Assembly (NCBI GenBank): GCA_022836615.1
Contig: MU405300.1
Span: forward strand, 62,001-126,000
Origin: Annulohypoxylon bovei var. microspora
Lineage: Eukaryota; Ascomycota; Sordariomycetes; Xylariales; Hypoxylaceae
Length of the DNA: 64,000 nt
Direction: 5' to 3'
Program-made: the position numbers and the translations under genes
The notes under the pieces: model-generated
What the model was told of the DNA's origin: nothing
Seen by the model: only the letters and a program-made list of their open reading frames with translations
Databases searched by the model: none
Part shown: piece by piece, positions 11,432 through 25,269 of the stretch
How the letters are laid out: every line of letters starts with the position of its first letter
Position numbering within the stretch: position 1 is the first letter of the stretch

Positions 11432-12550
11432 ATGGATTACACAACTCCCCCCTTTGAAGTCACCTTCAAGGGTCTGCTATTCGACATGGACGGCACCATC
11501 ATCGACTCCACCGCCGCAGTCGTCAAGCACTGGCACACGTAAGTGCTCTCCTGAAATTCCAGTGAGGTAGAATCAATTCTAAACCAGGGGTTCAGCGTCG
11601 GAAACGAAATCGGCGTAGATCCGGAGGTGATCCTCCAGACATCTCATGGTCGGCGGAGCATAGACATGCTTAAGGTCCTGAGTCCAGAAAAGGCGAATTG
11701 GGAATGTGAGTGTAGACTATATCCATATCTAACTCCCTAAACTCTAAGGGAGCCGGTCTCGAAAAACTTAGTACCTAACTCAGTTTCGGCCAACCCCCCC
11801 TTTTCCCCTTTCCCCTTTCCCCTGGCACACTACCCCTTACGGCCTTACTTCACACATCCCTCCCTAACTCTGTTCCTGAATCCGTTCCTGAATCTGTTTT
11901 ACTCCGCGACGGCATATACACGCACCCCCCAAGCCACCTACCTTGTCTCGCCTTACCTCGCATCGGCGGTTCCTGGCCAGCTAACACACGTCGCAGACGT
12001 GCGCCACATGGAGTCACTCCTCCCCAAGCTGCACGGCAGCGACGCCGTCGAGATCCCCGGCGCGCGCTCACTACTCGACGCCCTAATCGCGGCCAACGCG
12101 CGATGGACGATCGTGACCTCCGGCACAGAGCCTCTCGTCAACGGGTGGCTCTCGGTCCTCAACCTCCCGCGGCCCGCGCACCTGGTGACGGCGGAGAGCG
12201 TGGCGAGCGGCAAGCCGGACCCGGCGTGCTACGACCTAGGGCGGGAGCAGCTCGGGCTGGCGCCGGCGGACGCCGCGCAGGTGCTCGTGCTGGAGGACAG
12301 CCCGGCGGGCATCCGCGCGGGCAGGGCGGCCGGGTGCCGCGTGCTGGGGCTCGTGACGAGCCACTCGGCGGACCAGGTGCGGGCCGCGGCCCCCGACTGG
12401 ATCGTGCGCGACCTGCGGTCCGTGAGCGTCGCCCGCGTCGACGCGCGCGCCGGCACCGTGACCCTGCGCATCGCGGAGGCGCTGGCTCCGGCGGCCTCGA
12501 ACGGGAGCGCGAGCGCGGGCGTGGATGGGGATGGAAACGTTGGGAAGTGA
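11432..12550 (+). CDS. HAD-family phosphatase (glycerol-1-phosphatase / 2-deoxyglucose-6-phosphatase type)
   Basis: Predicted 256-residue phosphatase of the Gpp/Dog group, exons 11432-11538, 11596-11705 and 11997-12550. The first acceptor is chosen because only CAG at 11593-11595 keeps the frame. HAD motif I is FDMDGT with Asp18 and Asp20, motif II is VTSGT (Ser114), motif III is Lys145 in GKPDP and motif IV is LEDSPAG (Glu172, Asp173). Exon 2 gives WHTVGNEIGVDPEVIL and TSHGRRS, typical of yeast Gpp and Dog enzymes. The likely reaction is dephosphorylation of glycerol-3-phosphate or a sugar phosphate in the cytosol. The second intron is long (291 bp) and pyrimidine-rich. Exon 3 is much more GC-rich than its surroundings. 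The C-terminus ends in a low-complexity Ser/Gly tail. Confidence 0.87.
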
Positions 12551-15500
12551 AGGGATGGAATAAAGTCAGAGACCCATCGCGCCCAGCCTCCGACTCGACT
12601 GGCCAACTTCCAACTTTTCGAATCCCCAACGAAGTTACGATGGGGACACCTAACCAACATCGCAGGTCGCAGCGCGCCAAGACGCATCGACGTCCATCGC
12701 ACCGAGCCAACATCAGGAACTTTTCTGCTCTTGCCGTCTTTGGCGCGGGCTCGGCGTTGCCCACCGCCGCACAATATCACATAACACATAGCAGATGTAG
12801 TATAAGTCAATAAGCCACAAGTCACAGTCAGTCACAGCCAGTCACATATAGGTCCGGCTCCTCGGCATATAGACAGGGAACATCGGGCGTCACATCTGCG
12901 CAACCCCAGGCACCGAGGGCGATTTCCGGAAGGCGCCTAATACGCGGGAAGGCTTTTTTGTAGGGGTTTTTTTCTTGTTCTCTCGATAGACGCATCCCTA
13001 TAGAACCATCCTCATCGCAGATACTACTATTAGTATAGTACATACATACCTAATACAAACACTTGGCGGGAACCCTGATTATATAAACAAGCGGCCCCCA
13101 ATCCCGCGCCTCTGAGTGGCCAGCGACGAGATTTCGTGACTCGGCAAGTAATCTGCGATACATGCGGGAAGGGAAAAAGGAATTAAACATCTACCTGTGT
13201 ATTCTGTAGGTCCGGCACGTAAGTATGTAAGTATGTACGTATCGTACCGACTCCAAAAGTTTGCTGCAAGGCTGCGCAGGACGGCAAGAGAGAGGGAGCC
13301 ACTATGTCGTATCGTAGCGTAGGTATGTACCTACTTACAATACCATGCCCCTCCAAAAAACCGAGTGACGTGAAAAAAGGAAAAATAAGGGCCAGCGCCC
13401 AGGCGCCAATCCCCCGTCTTGGCGCGGTGGATGCGTTAATGACGATCACCAGAACTATCGGAACTTCGCAGCTGGAGCCCTTCTTCCTCTCTAACACTAA
13501 CCAACTGCCCCCATCCCCGCTCCCAAACTTCCTTCCTGTATTGTACCTGGCTTGTACCTATCAGGCTCCTCTTCTCTCGTTGCTTGGCTTGCGCTGGTTG
13601 CCCAGTAAGGTGTTGGGAAACCCGACGATGTCATATGAGAGGCTGCGCGACGCGATACCACTCGAAGGGTCCGGCTCCTTCACGAAAGCGGAGAAAGAAA
13701 AAAAGAAAAAAGAAAGAGGAAGGGAACACACGGTAATCCCTTCGGATACAGATCGTGCCGGTGGACGGGACGGGTATCTATCTATCTATCTGAGATGAAT
13801 GTTTCTCAGGTCCCCCCTTTCCCCCACGTACGGGTAACGGAGAAAGTTGATGACGAGCATATACCCGTCACAATAAAAACAAAAACAAAAAACAAAGAAA
13901 GGCGATGCGAGACATATGGATTACCCCGTAGAGCCAGAGATAGGTACCAAAGACTGAAGCGAACTGACTGATCTCCCAGCCCGTCTGTGCTCTTAGCGCT
14001 GCGAAGCGATTCTGTCGGTCGCGCCGCTGTTAGACATCTCCATCTGCGATCTCGCACAAAATGCCGCGATCACGGATTAGTGACATGCCTATCTACTTAC
14101 CTACCTACATAGGTAGGTGATCTAGGTAGGGCCTGGGCGGAGAAAAAAATGACGGGATCCGTCGTGGAGATCCCTCTCTGTCTGTGACCTGTTTCTCTGT
14201 GCGCATCGGTCACATCGTACATACACTATCTGTGTGTCTATCTCACCTAGGTCTACCAGCTAGACCACTTGCAGAAAGACCCTGATGGGGGCAGTTTCGA
14301 AAGCGCCATAGCACGATACCGCTATTGGCCCATCGACATTTCTCAAATGCCGCCTCGGGCCGTCTGGGCGCTGTCGATCATATCTGATGGGCGATGTCTA
14401 GAACGACCTAGCAACCTACCTAGCAGAGTCTGCACACCGCGATTGGGGTTAGACGATGACCTCGTCCGCCCGTTCGCTGGGGATCGCATGTGGCGTCCGC
14501 CGTTGGAGAGAGGCGGAGGGAATCCAGTGGGAACTTCTGCCACGTACCTGTCGAATTGGGGTCTGGCTAAACATACCTGCATACCTGGGCAATCCATGTC
14601 GTGGTCCAGCAGCCCAGAGGAAACAAGCAGGCGGAAACTCCCTTACGTCCGTCCCGCCGACATCTCTCGTCCAGTCCCAGAGACCCTGTGATGAAGACCC
14701 GAGACCTAGCTCGCGTACGTGCCTGAAGCTTGCTTCCGCCGTGGGAAAGAGAGCAGGTCGCTATCGATCCCGCGAGCCAGCTGAATACCTATGGGCCACT
14801 GGGGTGGCTTACCCGTGGGTCTCGGCTACGAATCAGGATGGCAATTTACGCCGAGTCCCTAGACTAAAGAAACACAATCTTGTGGCACCTTCGGCGGGAT
14901 CACGAGCTTCTGTGTATGTGTAAAGGCCAGTACATATTCCCAAGGCCATGGATACGGGGCCATAAACCTTGCGCGCCGTTAAACAATATGCCGGATCCGG
15001 ATTATCCGTAGGTAGGTAGCAGGCTTAACTTCTGACGGGAGGGACGGCAAAGAACATTTGTTTACGTACCCCAGGTGGTTCGCGATGGCCTTAATAGAAA
15101 AAAGGACATGCAAGGACCCGATCGATGACATAGACTTGCCACGTACGATATGCTGTTAAGCAACGTCGGGTTCTCGTAGTGCTTGCTCGGATGAACGATC
15201 TCCAAGACATGCAGCGGTTTCCCTTGTGGATGGTGAACACAGCATCGCCAGTTGCAGACTGCCAAGAGATGGGTGCCGCCAAGAAAGGATCTTCGCAGTT
15301 GTCAATTTGCCTGGTCGCCGACCTGAGTAACCATGACAGTTGGCGGAAGCCCGATGTGGTAGCTGGCGAATGCGTGACCTATGCACGGCCTAGACTAGCA
15401 GGCAAAGATCGGCTTTGGCTAGGTCGAGACGCGGGGGAGCCAACGAGAATTTAGAGAAGTGTGTGTGTCGGTGCTTGTCGGTGCTAGTACATATGTACTG

Positions 15501-18500
15501 GAGATAAACAAGCCTATCGACAATTGGCTCCCTTCACCGTCACCTACATAGTACAGCGGTAGTCGAATAGCGGCTCAATTCCGTACTTAACCTAGTGCCT
15601 AGGGAAATCTTAGATGAGTGATGGATCACTAAAGTAAAGGCAAATTCCGCCAATCCCCGTCGAGACGAAAAAAAAGGAAGCCAAGCTTTTTTTTTCTCTC
15701 TCTCTCTCGCGGAAGAGGGACTGTTGGTGCACGGTGCCTCTGGGGTTAGGGGAGATAATAAAAAGTAATGAGCCGTCGTCGTGATTAGGATACCCTTTCC
15801 ACAAACGTGCAGGTTAAAGGTAGACGACCTTCATTTTTACTTAATCAAGAAGCGGCTTTTCCCAGTTCTCTCTGTTATAAGCTTTCTATTAAGCCCCAGA
15901 CTCGCTGCGCCTTGCGGTGACGGTGACACAGAATCACTACCCTACTGCAGGAACGAGGTGCTAATAAAAGAAAAGGAAAAGGCACGTTTAAAGACAATTA
16001 AGAACAAAAGCAGTACTTACCTAGAAAATGCAAGATTTCGCATTAGGGAAAGGGAAAAGGGGGGCTGGAGAAACGCTGACTTAGGTGTTTAGGTGTAACA
16101 GTTTCTTCCTAAGTGGACCTGTAGAGAAGTGTGGACTGACAGAAATGACATCTCACCTACATAGCGAGTTCGCGCCAACGCCAACGCCAACGCCAATGCC
16201 GGCGTAGATATGTATGTATTATCGTGAGGCTTCGGCGCCGCTTCATTTCCTGAACCCACCAACTACGGCGCAAGTGTCGAAGTTCCTCAGAAGAAAAACA
16301 CGGCCAAGGCGGCGGCCTCCATCTCGGAATCGACTCCGTCCGCCCATGGTTGGAACGGTTAAGGGCCTAAGGCTCAGCAGCAGTCAAGCCCAGCGCCAGT
16401 GCCGGAGCATCGGTTTGCCGCCTGAAACAAGTCCAGTTAGCTCACTAGTTCCCGCTGTTGGACTGGTTTGACGATCGATTCGTCATTCCAAACGCCCGTA
16501 ACGAGTACATCCTTTGCAACTCCGACTCTTCCATGTACGCACACCGCCAGAGCATTTTAGTCGTGTATGTAAATGCGGTTACGATGAGAATAGATCAGCG
16601 CGTACCATAGTTCAGCGATGCTTGGAGTTGATCGCAAGTTAGAGTCCACAGTTGCTGCGGACCTGCGGCCTCGTGCTCGGACCCGTCAAAGGAAGAGAGA
16701 ACCCCACACTCTTTTTTAATGTAAGTAGGCGGCTAAAGCGGAGCTGAGTTATGATATTGAATAGGTTGTGGCGGCGGCGGCTGCTTGGTAGTTCTTCGAC
16801 CGGTACGACCTCAGCTAAAATACTAAAATATTACATATAACAAAATGCTTCGGAGCGGCACGCCGGCGCTTGTTGGATTGGATATGTAGGATCTGTAGGA
16901 TGCCTGCCCTGAACCCCCACGTTGTCGTGTTGCAGACAGGAGTTAAGATAGGATAACATTGTGCTTTGGCCTCGGTACTTGCTAGAAGACATCGGACGAG
17001 CCGTATCGCATCACACGCATCGCACGGGTTTTCTATGATAATGGGGAAGGGAAAAGCTTAACAAAAACATATGTGAGAGTCTTGGCTTACGGCCGTGATA
17101 GTGGAAGAAATAAAATGAGCCCAAAGACTTCCTAGTCTCTTCCCCTGTCGGGTACTTGAAGGTACTTGCCATTAAAGCAAGCCATTCCGCCCAAATCCCA
17201 GGGGATCTCTTGTCATCAAAGTCAGATCCACGTGGCCGCCCGGGGCCAGGATATGATCTTAAATACCGCTGTGACCCAATAACCCCTGTAGTCAATCATA
17301 CCTAGGAAAGGTACAATACAAGTACAGTACGTATTGCGTTGCGTGCAGAAGCGCCAATGGATGCTGGATCCTCCACATTGATGGATCGCTGCTAGGTTAT
17401 GTAGGCAGGTATCGTTGTCACGGGCCGCCAGGGGCAATTGGACGAACCCAACTGATCACTTACGGAGGTGCCGTAACCCCGGAACATATCGCGAGACCAT
17501 GACCGGCATATGTGCTTCAAAATAAAGGTCTGCAATTTTTTGGGGACCTTGAAAACTCTGAGGGAAGACGGTGAGGCGAGGTGCATGCCATAAACACCAT
17601 ACGCTAGAAGTCCGAACGTCTTTTAGTCTTCGTCGTTGCTGCCGTCTTGCTCAGCTTGCGGGGACACGTCTTAAAACGTCTACAAGACCCGTCGCCACTC
17701 ACGGAGCGCCATCTTTTGCATGCGATAGCGACGGCGCTGAAAATAAGTGAGAATTAGAGGTGGCGGGCGCGCGCCGGGACCGACATTGGGTTGGTCGCAC
17801 CGCCGACTTTGGGGGCATCATTACCTAGCTGGAAAACCAAACGAAGGCATCTAGTCGTGAATTACAATGCTTTGTAAGAGAATGTCCCCCAAAGATGTCA
17901 GATATATCAAATGGATGATGCATCTCATTGTTCGAGAACCAAGATGGCGCCTGCGGTAACACCTGGGAGAAGCAGGGTTGAAGCAGACGGGAGGTTCGGC
18001 TCGCCTATCGTATGTGTCTCGGGCAAGATCCATCATCCACCTAGTGTTCAGGTGAGGGTGGAAGAAGATAGCCGTTTCGGGACTATCTCCGTCCTCAAAA
18101 AGACTACGAAAGGGAACCAGGCGGCTCGTTGACGAAACAATGGTTTTGGCGTGCCTTACGACGGGAGCTACCGCCGGTGCAACACCAACCAACAGACTCT
18201 AGAGCTGGCCAGACCCTGTGTTGCTAAAGTGGTGATGATAAATCCGTTAATAGAAGCTTAGAGCCGGTCGCACCGGGGAGCAGAAGTCCCTGGCACCAAC
18301 GTGCTCGACACGCGAAATGCTAGGACCCGTACCACTCAACGATATTCGATGGCGGCTCAAAATGTTGACCCTGAGTGTCCATTATACACGATGTTATGGT
18401 TATCACTATTTACCCTGGTGGATGAGGTGATATGAGCTGGAGAAGCTGTATTGAATTATCCTTGAGTTATGTTGTGTAGTATAGGTCGTTAGTGGTGTTA

Positions 18501-21500
18501 GTGATCTTAAGTGATGGCTTATGCACGGAACAGGGGAAGATTAGTGAGATCATTTGAACATGTTGGCACTAAAAAAAAATTAGTTGAGGGCGCCGTCACC
18601 CGCTAGAGATTAGAGCCCCTAAAGCTCTTTCCCTATCGTTCAAGTCCCACCGTAATAGAGTGCCGTACATCACCCAATCATCTTTTGCCAATTTGCCAAG
18701 ATCATTCAGCTTCACGAATCACAGCTCATATTACAAGGTACCTAATACCTAATCGCCAGCACGGATAGGAACGATCCCGAAACTGGCAAAAATTAGCATG
18801 ACGGTTTAGTCGTACGGGTTTCGTGACCGCCGAGATACCATACGACAAATACGTCAAGGTTTGCACGCGATTCTCATCTAATCTGGACATAGGATATAGG
18901 AGAACTGCATGCTATGGTCAAAAAGGATCCGACGTTGCAAAGAGTAATGTAAGGCACCAGGTTTTTGCCAACTTTTCCTAACGGCGCAGCGGCGCTTGAG
19001 CAATGCATAGCATGGGTATAGCGTAACGTTGTGACTATGGGGGTCTAAGCACTTGTTAGGAGACTGAAGGACTTACTATGTACGGATTTACAGTTGTATG
19101 TGACTCTGAAAACGTGATATGCCTATGTAGATACCTACCTACCAGGTATCTATGTAAACTTTAGAGCAGTAGTTCATTGGAGCGGCAGCATGATCATCCT
19201 CAAATGCACTGCGCTTAACACAGCCAACGAGAGCCTCGCTGTTAAAGAGGTAAGTCGGCGATGTCGAAAATGCCTGATTCCGGCAGGAGTTTAAGCCGAA
19301 GTTGCAGCAGCTGCAAAGACCAGGGGTCCAATCTCACGTCCTGCCTATGGAATTGTGTATGTAAATGCAGTATATACAGTATATAACTACAGTATGGATA
19401 CCTTTAGCTATGTAATATAAGGCTGTCTCTCACAGACACATTAGCAATAGTATCGATTTCTTGCCTTCTTCTTTTTTATACTCCGAAGGATGAATAACGA
19501 TATGTCCGATATATTATCCGACATCTCCTTCATCGTACTGGTGTAATCCGTAGCTCGAGCCTCGGGCAGCCGAGGACGGGATCGACAAAGTGACGACAAG
19601 GAATCAAAGAATCAGGGACCTGTCCCACTCGATGATGAAGGTTATCCGGACATCTGGGCTACGCTGGTGATCATTTCCCTTGCGAGTTCCCGTAACTCAT
19701 ATCGTACCACGTATGCAGTGCTTTAGTACCGTAGTGAGTACGGTGGGTTAGTGGATAAGAGGCTAATGAATGCCTCGGCTGGTGTTGTCTTGTGAAGTTG
19801 TGGTTGTCAGCTCTCATGACTTTTCGAGATTTTCTTTCCCTTTTTCGAAAGGAAATCAACCGAGATGAATAAAAAAACATGAGCTCGTTTCGTCTTCACG
19901 TATGTACAGTATGTTTATGTGTGCATGTGTGTCTGGGTGGGTTGAAGGCTATTTCCGTATGTATGTCTTTCTTGGGTGCATGTCTCTCTTGGCTGGCTGG
20001 ATGATGCATCGTTGCATCACATACATATGTATGTCGAGTACAGCATAAAGTAATGATAATGGGTAATGTAGGTATCGTAAAATACAATGTGGGTGAGTTA
20101 TGGAGGTATACTGCAGTAGATAATAGACAAGGTACATGCAGATACGCCATGTATGCCCTGTATGCCATGTATGCTGACTGATTGACTGGGGACTTTTGAC
20201 AAAGACAAAGTCTTTTTCGGTCCCAGCTTTCTGGCTCAGCTTGGCGATTTTCGCTTACATGGGAACTAATGCGACCCCGGTAAAAGTTAAACCCCAAATT
20301 TGCAACGTACCTAAATCTCCACTTTTATCCCCCCTGGTTCCCTTGGTGGTACCAAGCAGCCGGCCTCCAGGCTATATTGCACATCTTAAGAAAATCGACA
20401 TTTTATGTGTGACCTTATGGAGAATGTTATTGCGACATCATTGTTGATATCTACCTAATAGCCGCTGCCGTAATCAAGTCATATGACATTTGGGACCTTA
20501 TGGATCTTAGAACTTACCTAACTCCATTTGAAAGAAAATAAGAGGCTATATTATTACCATATGGTAGTAATAGAAATAAGTACTTGTTATTATCCCCCTG
20601 ATACGTACATGTTACCCCCGGTTCATTTGGTTCGCTGGTGCTTAGTAGAACATGATACGGTCGTGAGAAGCACCGTTCACCATAGTCCAGAGAAGCTAAG
20701 AGGAAGAAGAAAAAAATAGAGAAAAAAAAAGACAGCTAACTCTAGGATGATATGTAGGCGGGTTTCCCGCTTATCACGCCATAAACTGCCATCTCCCATC
20801 GGTACCCGAGCTGCCGGGCCTCGAACTGAAGAGGAGACGGATACTTCCATACTGTGTAAGTGGTGTGCATGTTGTATGTATATGCAGTGTTAGTTAGACG
20901 CTTCTTAGGAGGGCTCGAGGAAGATCTCGTAGCCCACGAACCAATGGTCGCGCTCTGCCGAGCTTCGGCTTTTGCTCGCCGCCTCGCAAAAGACGGATAG
21001 GCGTAGTAATCGCAGAACCGCCAGAGAGAGCTGCGTCTAGCTTGAAGCAATGTAACTCTGGCCTGCGAGGTGTTGGCTTCTATTCACCAGACGGGAATAG
21101 CCAAGCTACGAATGCGTCTGAGGAGCATATCCAGTAAGCTTGGAGGCGAAGTAAGTTCTCATATCAGCGAAACCCGCTCTTTGCCAAGTTGGAGCACTCT
21201 GCATCATAAGTGAGATCGGGCGTCCTATCATCGACACTCTACGATATTTAGTCAGGCACTTGTAAAACGCTGACCTCCTTTCTTTTTCGTCGACCGGAAA
21301 CACGGGTATCGACACGATACCATCCGTGCCGATGCTAAACCGTGCATGATAAGAGTGCAGTGCAGTAGAAGAGAGACCCAGTCTAGCGGTATTTCGAAGT
21401 TGTCTGGTTGCCTGGTTGCGCGAGGTCGAGGCCCGAAAACGGCCAAGAGGCTTGATTAGCAAGAAGGCGGTGGAGAGTTAAATTTTTTTAACATTTGATA

Positions 21501-24500
21501 CCTACCTAGTAGGGTCACGAACGTTGATATCAGAGGCCGAACTAAAAAGAGACGAAATTACCACTGACATCATACCACAAGCCTCTCAAATCTTATTAAA
21601 GTGTTCCCTAAATACTATAATACCAATAGTTAAGGGACCACGATTAATACGACACTTTTTCTTATGCTTGGCTTTTATTTTTTAAAAAGTCAAGCGAAAT
21701 AGGGCGGAGACCTTTGACCGGCAGTCAGATATAATCATCTAAAAAAGATAATTAGTTGATGTAGGTTTATCCGAATGCATCCGCGTCTAGCTCGGTAGAT
21801 AAAAGTAATAGGACCCGAGGTTGTGTCGGGGCTGATGGTAACCTGTAACCTAAAAGGATTGGGGTCCATTAAATGCGAAGTTGATCAAAAAAAGACTGGA
21901 CGTAAGCGGAAAGCAGCAAACAGCAACTCTAAAGAGAGAGAAAAAAGACTTGTGAGCTGTCAATGTAAGTACTTCGGTACTTACTGTAAGATCCGGGGAT
22001 ACCATGCTGCTCATCACTGATCAAGGTACCTAGTAATCAAGGATAACCTAGCCTATCAATTTTGAATCTAAGTGTGTGTATGTAGGTAGGTACCTCGACA
22101 TGACAGCTTTGGGACCGCGGATCTATCAATCCAGAATAGGAAAGGTTTGTTCATGGCTTGACTCAAGAGATTTCCTTTTTAGACAGACAACTTGTCAAAG
22201 TCTCAGGGGAGTCGAGCGAATCCGGGAAGCGCCCCACAGTAAAGGGGTACCAGTCTTATCCCCTGCTTACAGTATGTCATCAACCTATAACACGGCTCAA
22301 CTAAGGAACTGCTTGGAAAAACACCTAAGCAATCTTCGAGCTGCCCTGTGAAAAGATCCTTGGCTATGATATCAACTCGAAAATTAAGCATCCGTGTCCA
22401 CTCTAGATCCCCGTCTACTATCCTTGACATATCATATTAACCCAGTCGACCTCGTGGTAACTAGGCCATTCCAGATATTCAAGGATACGGTATTGCAGCA
22501 TCACATCACACCTGGTAGTAAGCCCACGGCAGGCAAGCGGTATTGCTAAAAAGATGAGATGACTTAAGATCTTCCTAAAAGGTAATGTGGTAAACGACAA
22601 GGCTCGGTTTCCCCTTTTCAAATTACCAGAGATATCAAAGTCTTAGACAGCTAAGCTCACTTGAGACGTTTCTCGCTATTGCGTCTTACCTCTTTTGCAT
22701 CTTCTGCATTTTCTGCATCTTTTTACATTAGGTAGGTAGTCAGTAATCTTCAACAGTTCTTTCTCCGCCTCTCTAAGCAGCCACAACGAACTGCTTATGC
22801 TATAATAGCAGATTACGAAAAGACAGCTAGTTTCAATGTTGTTTATTCCCCTCGTTACCAAGTACCGTTCCTGTCCCCATGTTGTTAACTAGATCGCTTT
22901 TTATCGGAATTGATTGGTCGCCCTTGGTATTAAATCTGACAGGATGCGAGTAACAAGATGGATTAAGTCAGCGATTATGACATACGATACCTAGTTAACA
23001 AACCATGACTTAAACCATACAGACCATACAAGAATCCTCCCATCTTAGATAATATCAGAAGAGTTTTGTATGAGATATGCCGATCACTTAGTTATAATAC
23101 TAATACTTACTTCCATTAATTCCAGATACGACTACGGCGTCGACGGACCTAAAAAACGTTCGTTGAGAAAACACGGAGTCATATGACCAGTTATACCAGC
23201 CTAGATGGGATGCCAAGCCTTCAAGGCTCCGATAAACATTACAGTAATGTGGTCCGCGCACTGTAAAGACCCGCCGAAAAGCGAAAAGAAAAAAAAGTCG
23301 ATTGCCTTACGTACCTTGCCTAGCTTAGCTTGGCTAAACACCACTTTTTTTTCTGCCCCTGAACTTTTAGTGCGCCAGCCCGAATTTCTCACATCCATCC
23401 CTTTCTCTCAACACCGCCCTCGGGTCTGCTTCTCCATGCCCCATACTCCTTATCCCGTATCCCGTAGTCACACTCCTAACAGACCACGTCTCTCGTAATC
23501 TGAAATCCGAAGGGATAGAGACACGATATAGAGTTTCTCCTTCAGACGCTGTGCCTTGCCTTAGTTCATCCCCGAAGTCTCCCCGCATATCTAGTAAGAC
23601 ACGATAAAAAATTTGAGGTCTTCGCATGTTCAGGCCTCCTCATACGTCTTCCTCCTGACGTTTACAGATCCCTAATTTCCTTGCCGGGATGTACTATAGA
23701 GACAGGGAACCCAAGACAGGGGCCAGCCTGGTCGTCCACCTGTTTAGTGTGGCGGAATCTCCAAAGACTCCAACGTATCCGTACAGATTGTACACACGCA
23801 ACTTGTGTGCGACGCGCTGTACTGTGGACATCTCGCGAGAATAATCACTGGTTATCCCTCCCACTAACTACTAACTACTAACTACTATGTATGTATGTAT
23901 CAACAACGCCTACAACCCTCAACTTTCTACTACCTAGTAGGTGGGGATCGCACAGCTGCGGACCATGATCGGTGAGGGAATCTTTGTCTTTGCCCACGTT
24001 CTATGTACGTCGTTGGTACCGATTGCTGCTTCTCTGTCCAATGGCCCCAGTGACGCGCATCAGCCAGCAGCAAGCAGCCATCAGCCAGCAGCGAGCCTAC
24101 TACGTATCTAGTAGCTTTTCAGGCATTGGTGGCCCCCTCCTTCAGCCTAGCCCCCATCCACTTCTGACGCCCTTTACTAATGTAGAGCCTGAGCCTGCTA
24201 TCTCTCGGGAATTCGACCTTGCAATAATAATAAAAACTGCAAGAAGCTTAGAGGCGTAAACCCGATATGCTCCTAGGTTTAGTGGTCGTGATGTGGTGGT
24301 AGACCGGGTCTGGATGAGAAAAGAGAGATGCTGAAATCGCCTAGACCCGCCACAGCCCCAGCAGCTGGCTGGCCTAGTCCACCCAGCCAAGTCAGCGCTT
24401 CAGCAGCGCTACCCTGCTCATAATAGAATGCTCCGCGTCTACGGTTCGGGTAGTCACTGGACGCTAGATCTTGATGAATAAACAAAATGTGTGTAGGTTT

Positions 24501-25269
24501 ATGTGTGTACAATACGTACCGTACCTACAGTACTGTAAGTACTTTCAGGTACCCTGTCGGCGACCAGTGTCACCAGCCTTTGCTCGAATCCTCGCTCACC
24601 TCCACCCAATTTCGTGGTCGTACCGGGGAAGTACCTTACACCTCCCGGTTCGCTGGTCGTGCAAGGTCCATAAGGAGACCCACAGCCTACTACATACATC
24701 TACTTGACGACACGCCCACCACCCCCCTCTCTCTCCCTTCCCGCTCTCTAGCAACTCCTGTATTTGTTTTTGATCCATCCTGTCCCTGCTTTGTCTCTGG
24801 TTTCGAAAGAATTTTGGGGGGCTCTAAAGTGAGTTCTGTGTCTCACTTCGACTTGGATACGGCAAACTAGAATCTCGGCCTCTTTACATTTGCTCTTATA
24901 CCGGGCTCAGCCCCTTCAACCTAAAAGTCCGTCTCGTCGTGCTTCGGGGAATCAGTTCAGTTCACTACCACCACCACGTTCGTTCTTCAGCAGTCTATTG
25001 GACTTTACCTGTCCGGGTATCTGACCCTCAGTCATTCCTTATAGAAAAATCAAACTTCCAGCCGACCCGTAATATTAAATCCTACACTACAGCAACTTAA
25101 GCCGGAAACTAAAAAACCACGCCAACGCGGAGCCTATCGCCTTATAGTCTTTCATTATCAGCAATATCGGCAAATATAAGAGTCAACGCGACCCGATAGT
25201 AGTTACTAAAGTCCATTTTTTCGAATCTCTATGTTAATTATTTGATTTATTTTTCGGCTATTGCCCAGG
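12551..25269. other. 12.7 kb gene-poor region upstream of homeodomain gene
   Basis: No open frame here has family motifs, splice-linked partners or convincing composition. The longest (13304-13798 and 14269-14923) are low-complexity or overlap in two frames. The stretch has many TAGGTAGG/CCTACCTA tracts (for example 14101, 15009, 19134, 21501, 22082, 22729), simple repeats such as four GCCAAC units near 16174, and AT-rich patches. The last part should contain the promoter and 5' UTR of the homeodomain gene. The bases just before its ATG (CCAGG) could be a splice acceptor of a leader intron. Non-coding transcripts cannot be excluded. Confidence 0.55.
19128..19152. repeat. inverted repeat, 9-bp perfect arms
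   Basis: TAGATACCT and AGGTATCTA flank the spacer ACCTACC, within the gene-poor region upstream of the homeodomain gene. Confidence 0.7.

Noticed and set aside
12103..12813. 236-codon frame rich in Arg and Ala
   Set aside because: Out-of-frame reading of the GC-rich HAD phosphatase exon 3.
13304..13798. 164-codon frame
   Set aside because: Low-complexity Lys/Glu end, no domain, no splice partners, and it overlaps microsatellites.
14269..14923. Two overlapping frames of 140 and 155 codons
   Set aside because: Both are open in different frames over the same DNA and neither has conserved-looking sequence.
18585..18655. Degenerate tRNA (TTCAAGTCCC box)
   Set aside because: The T stem does not pair and no D arm or anticodon stem can be drawn.
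21780..21840. tRNA-like D-arm sequence (TAGCTCGGTAGATA)
   Set aside because: No T arm or acceptor stem at the right distance.
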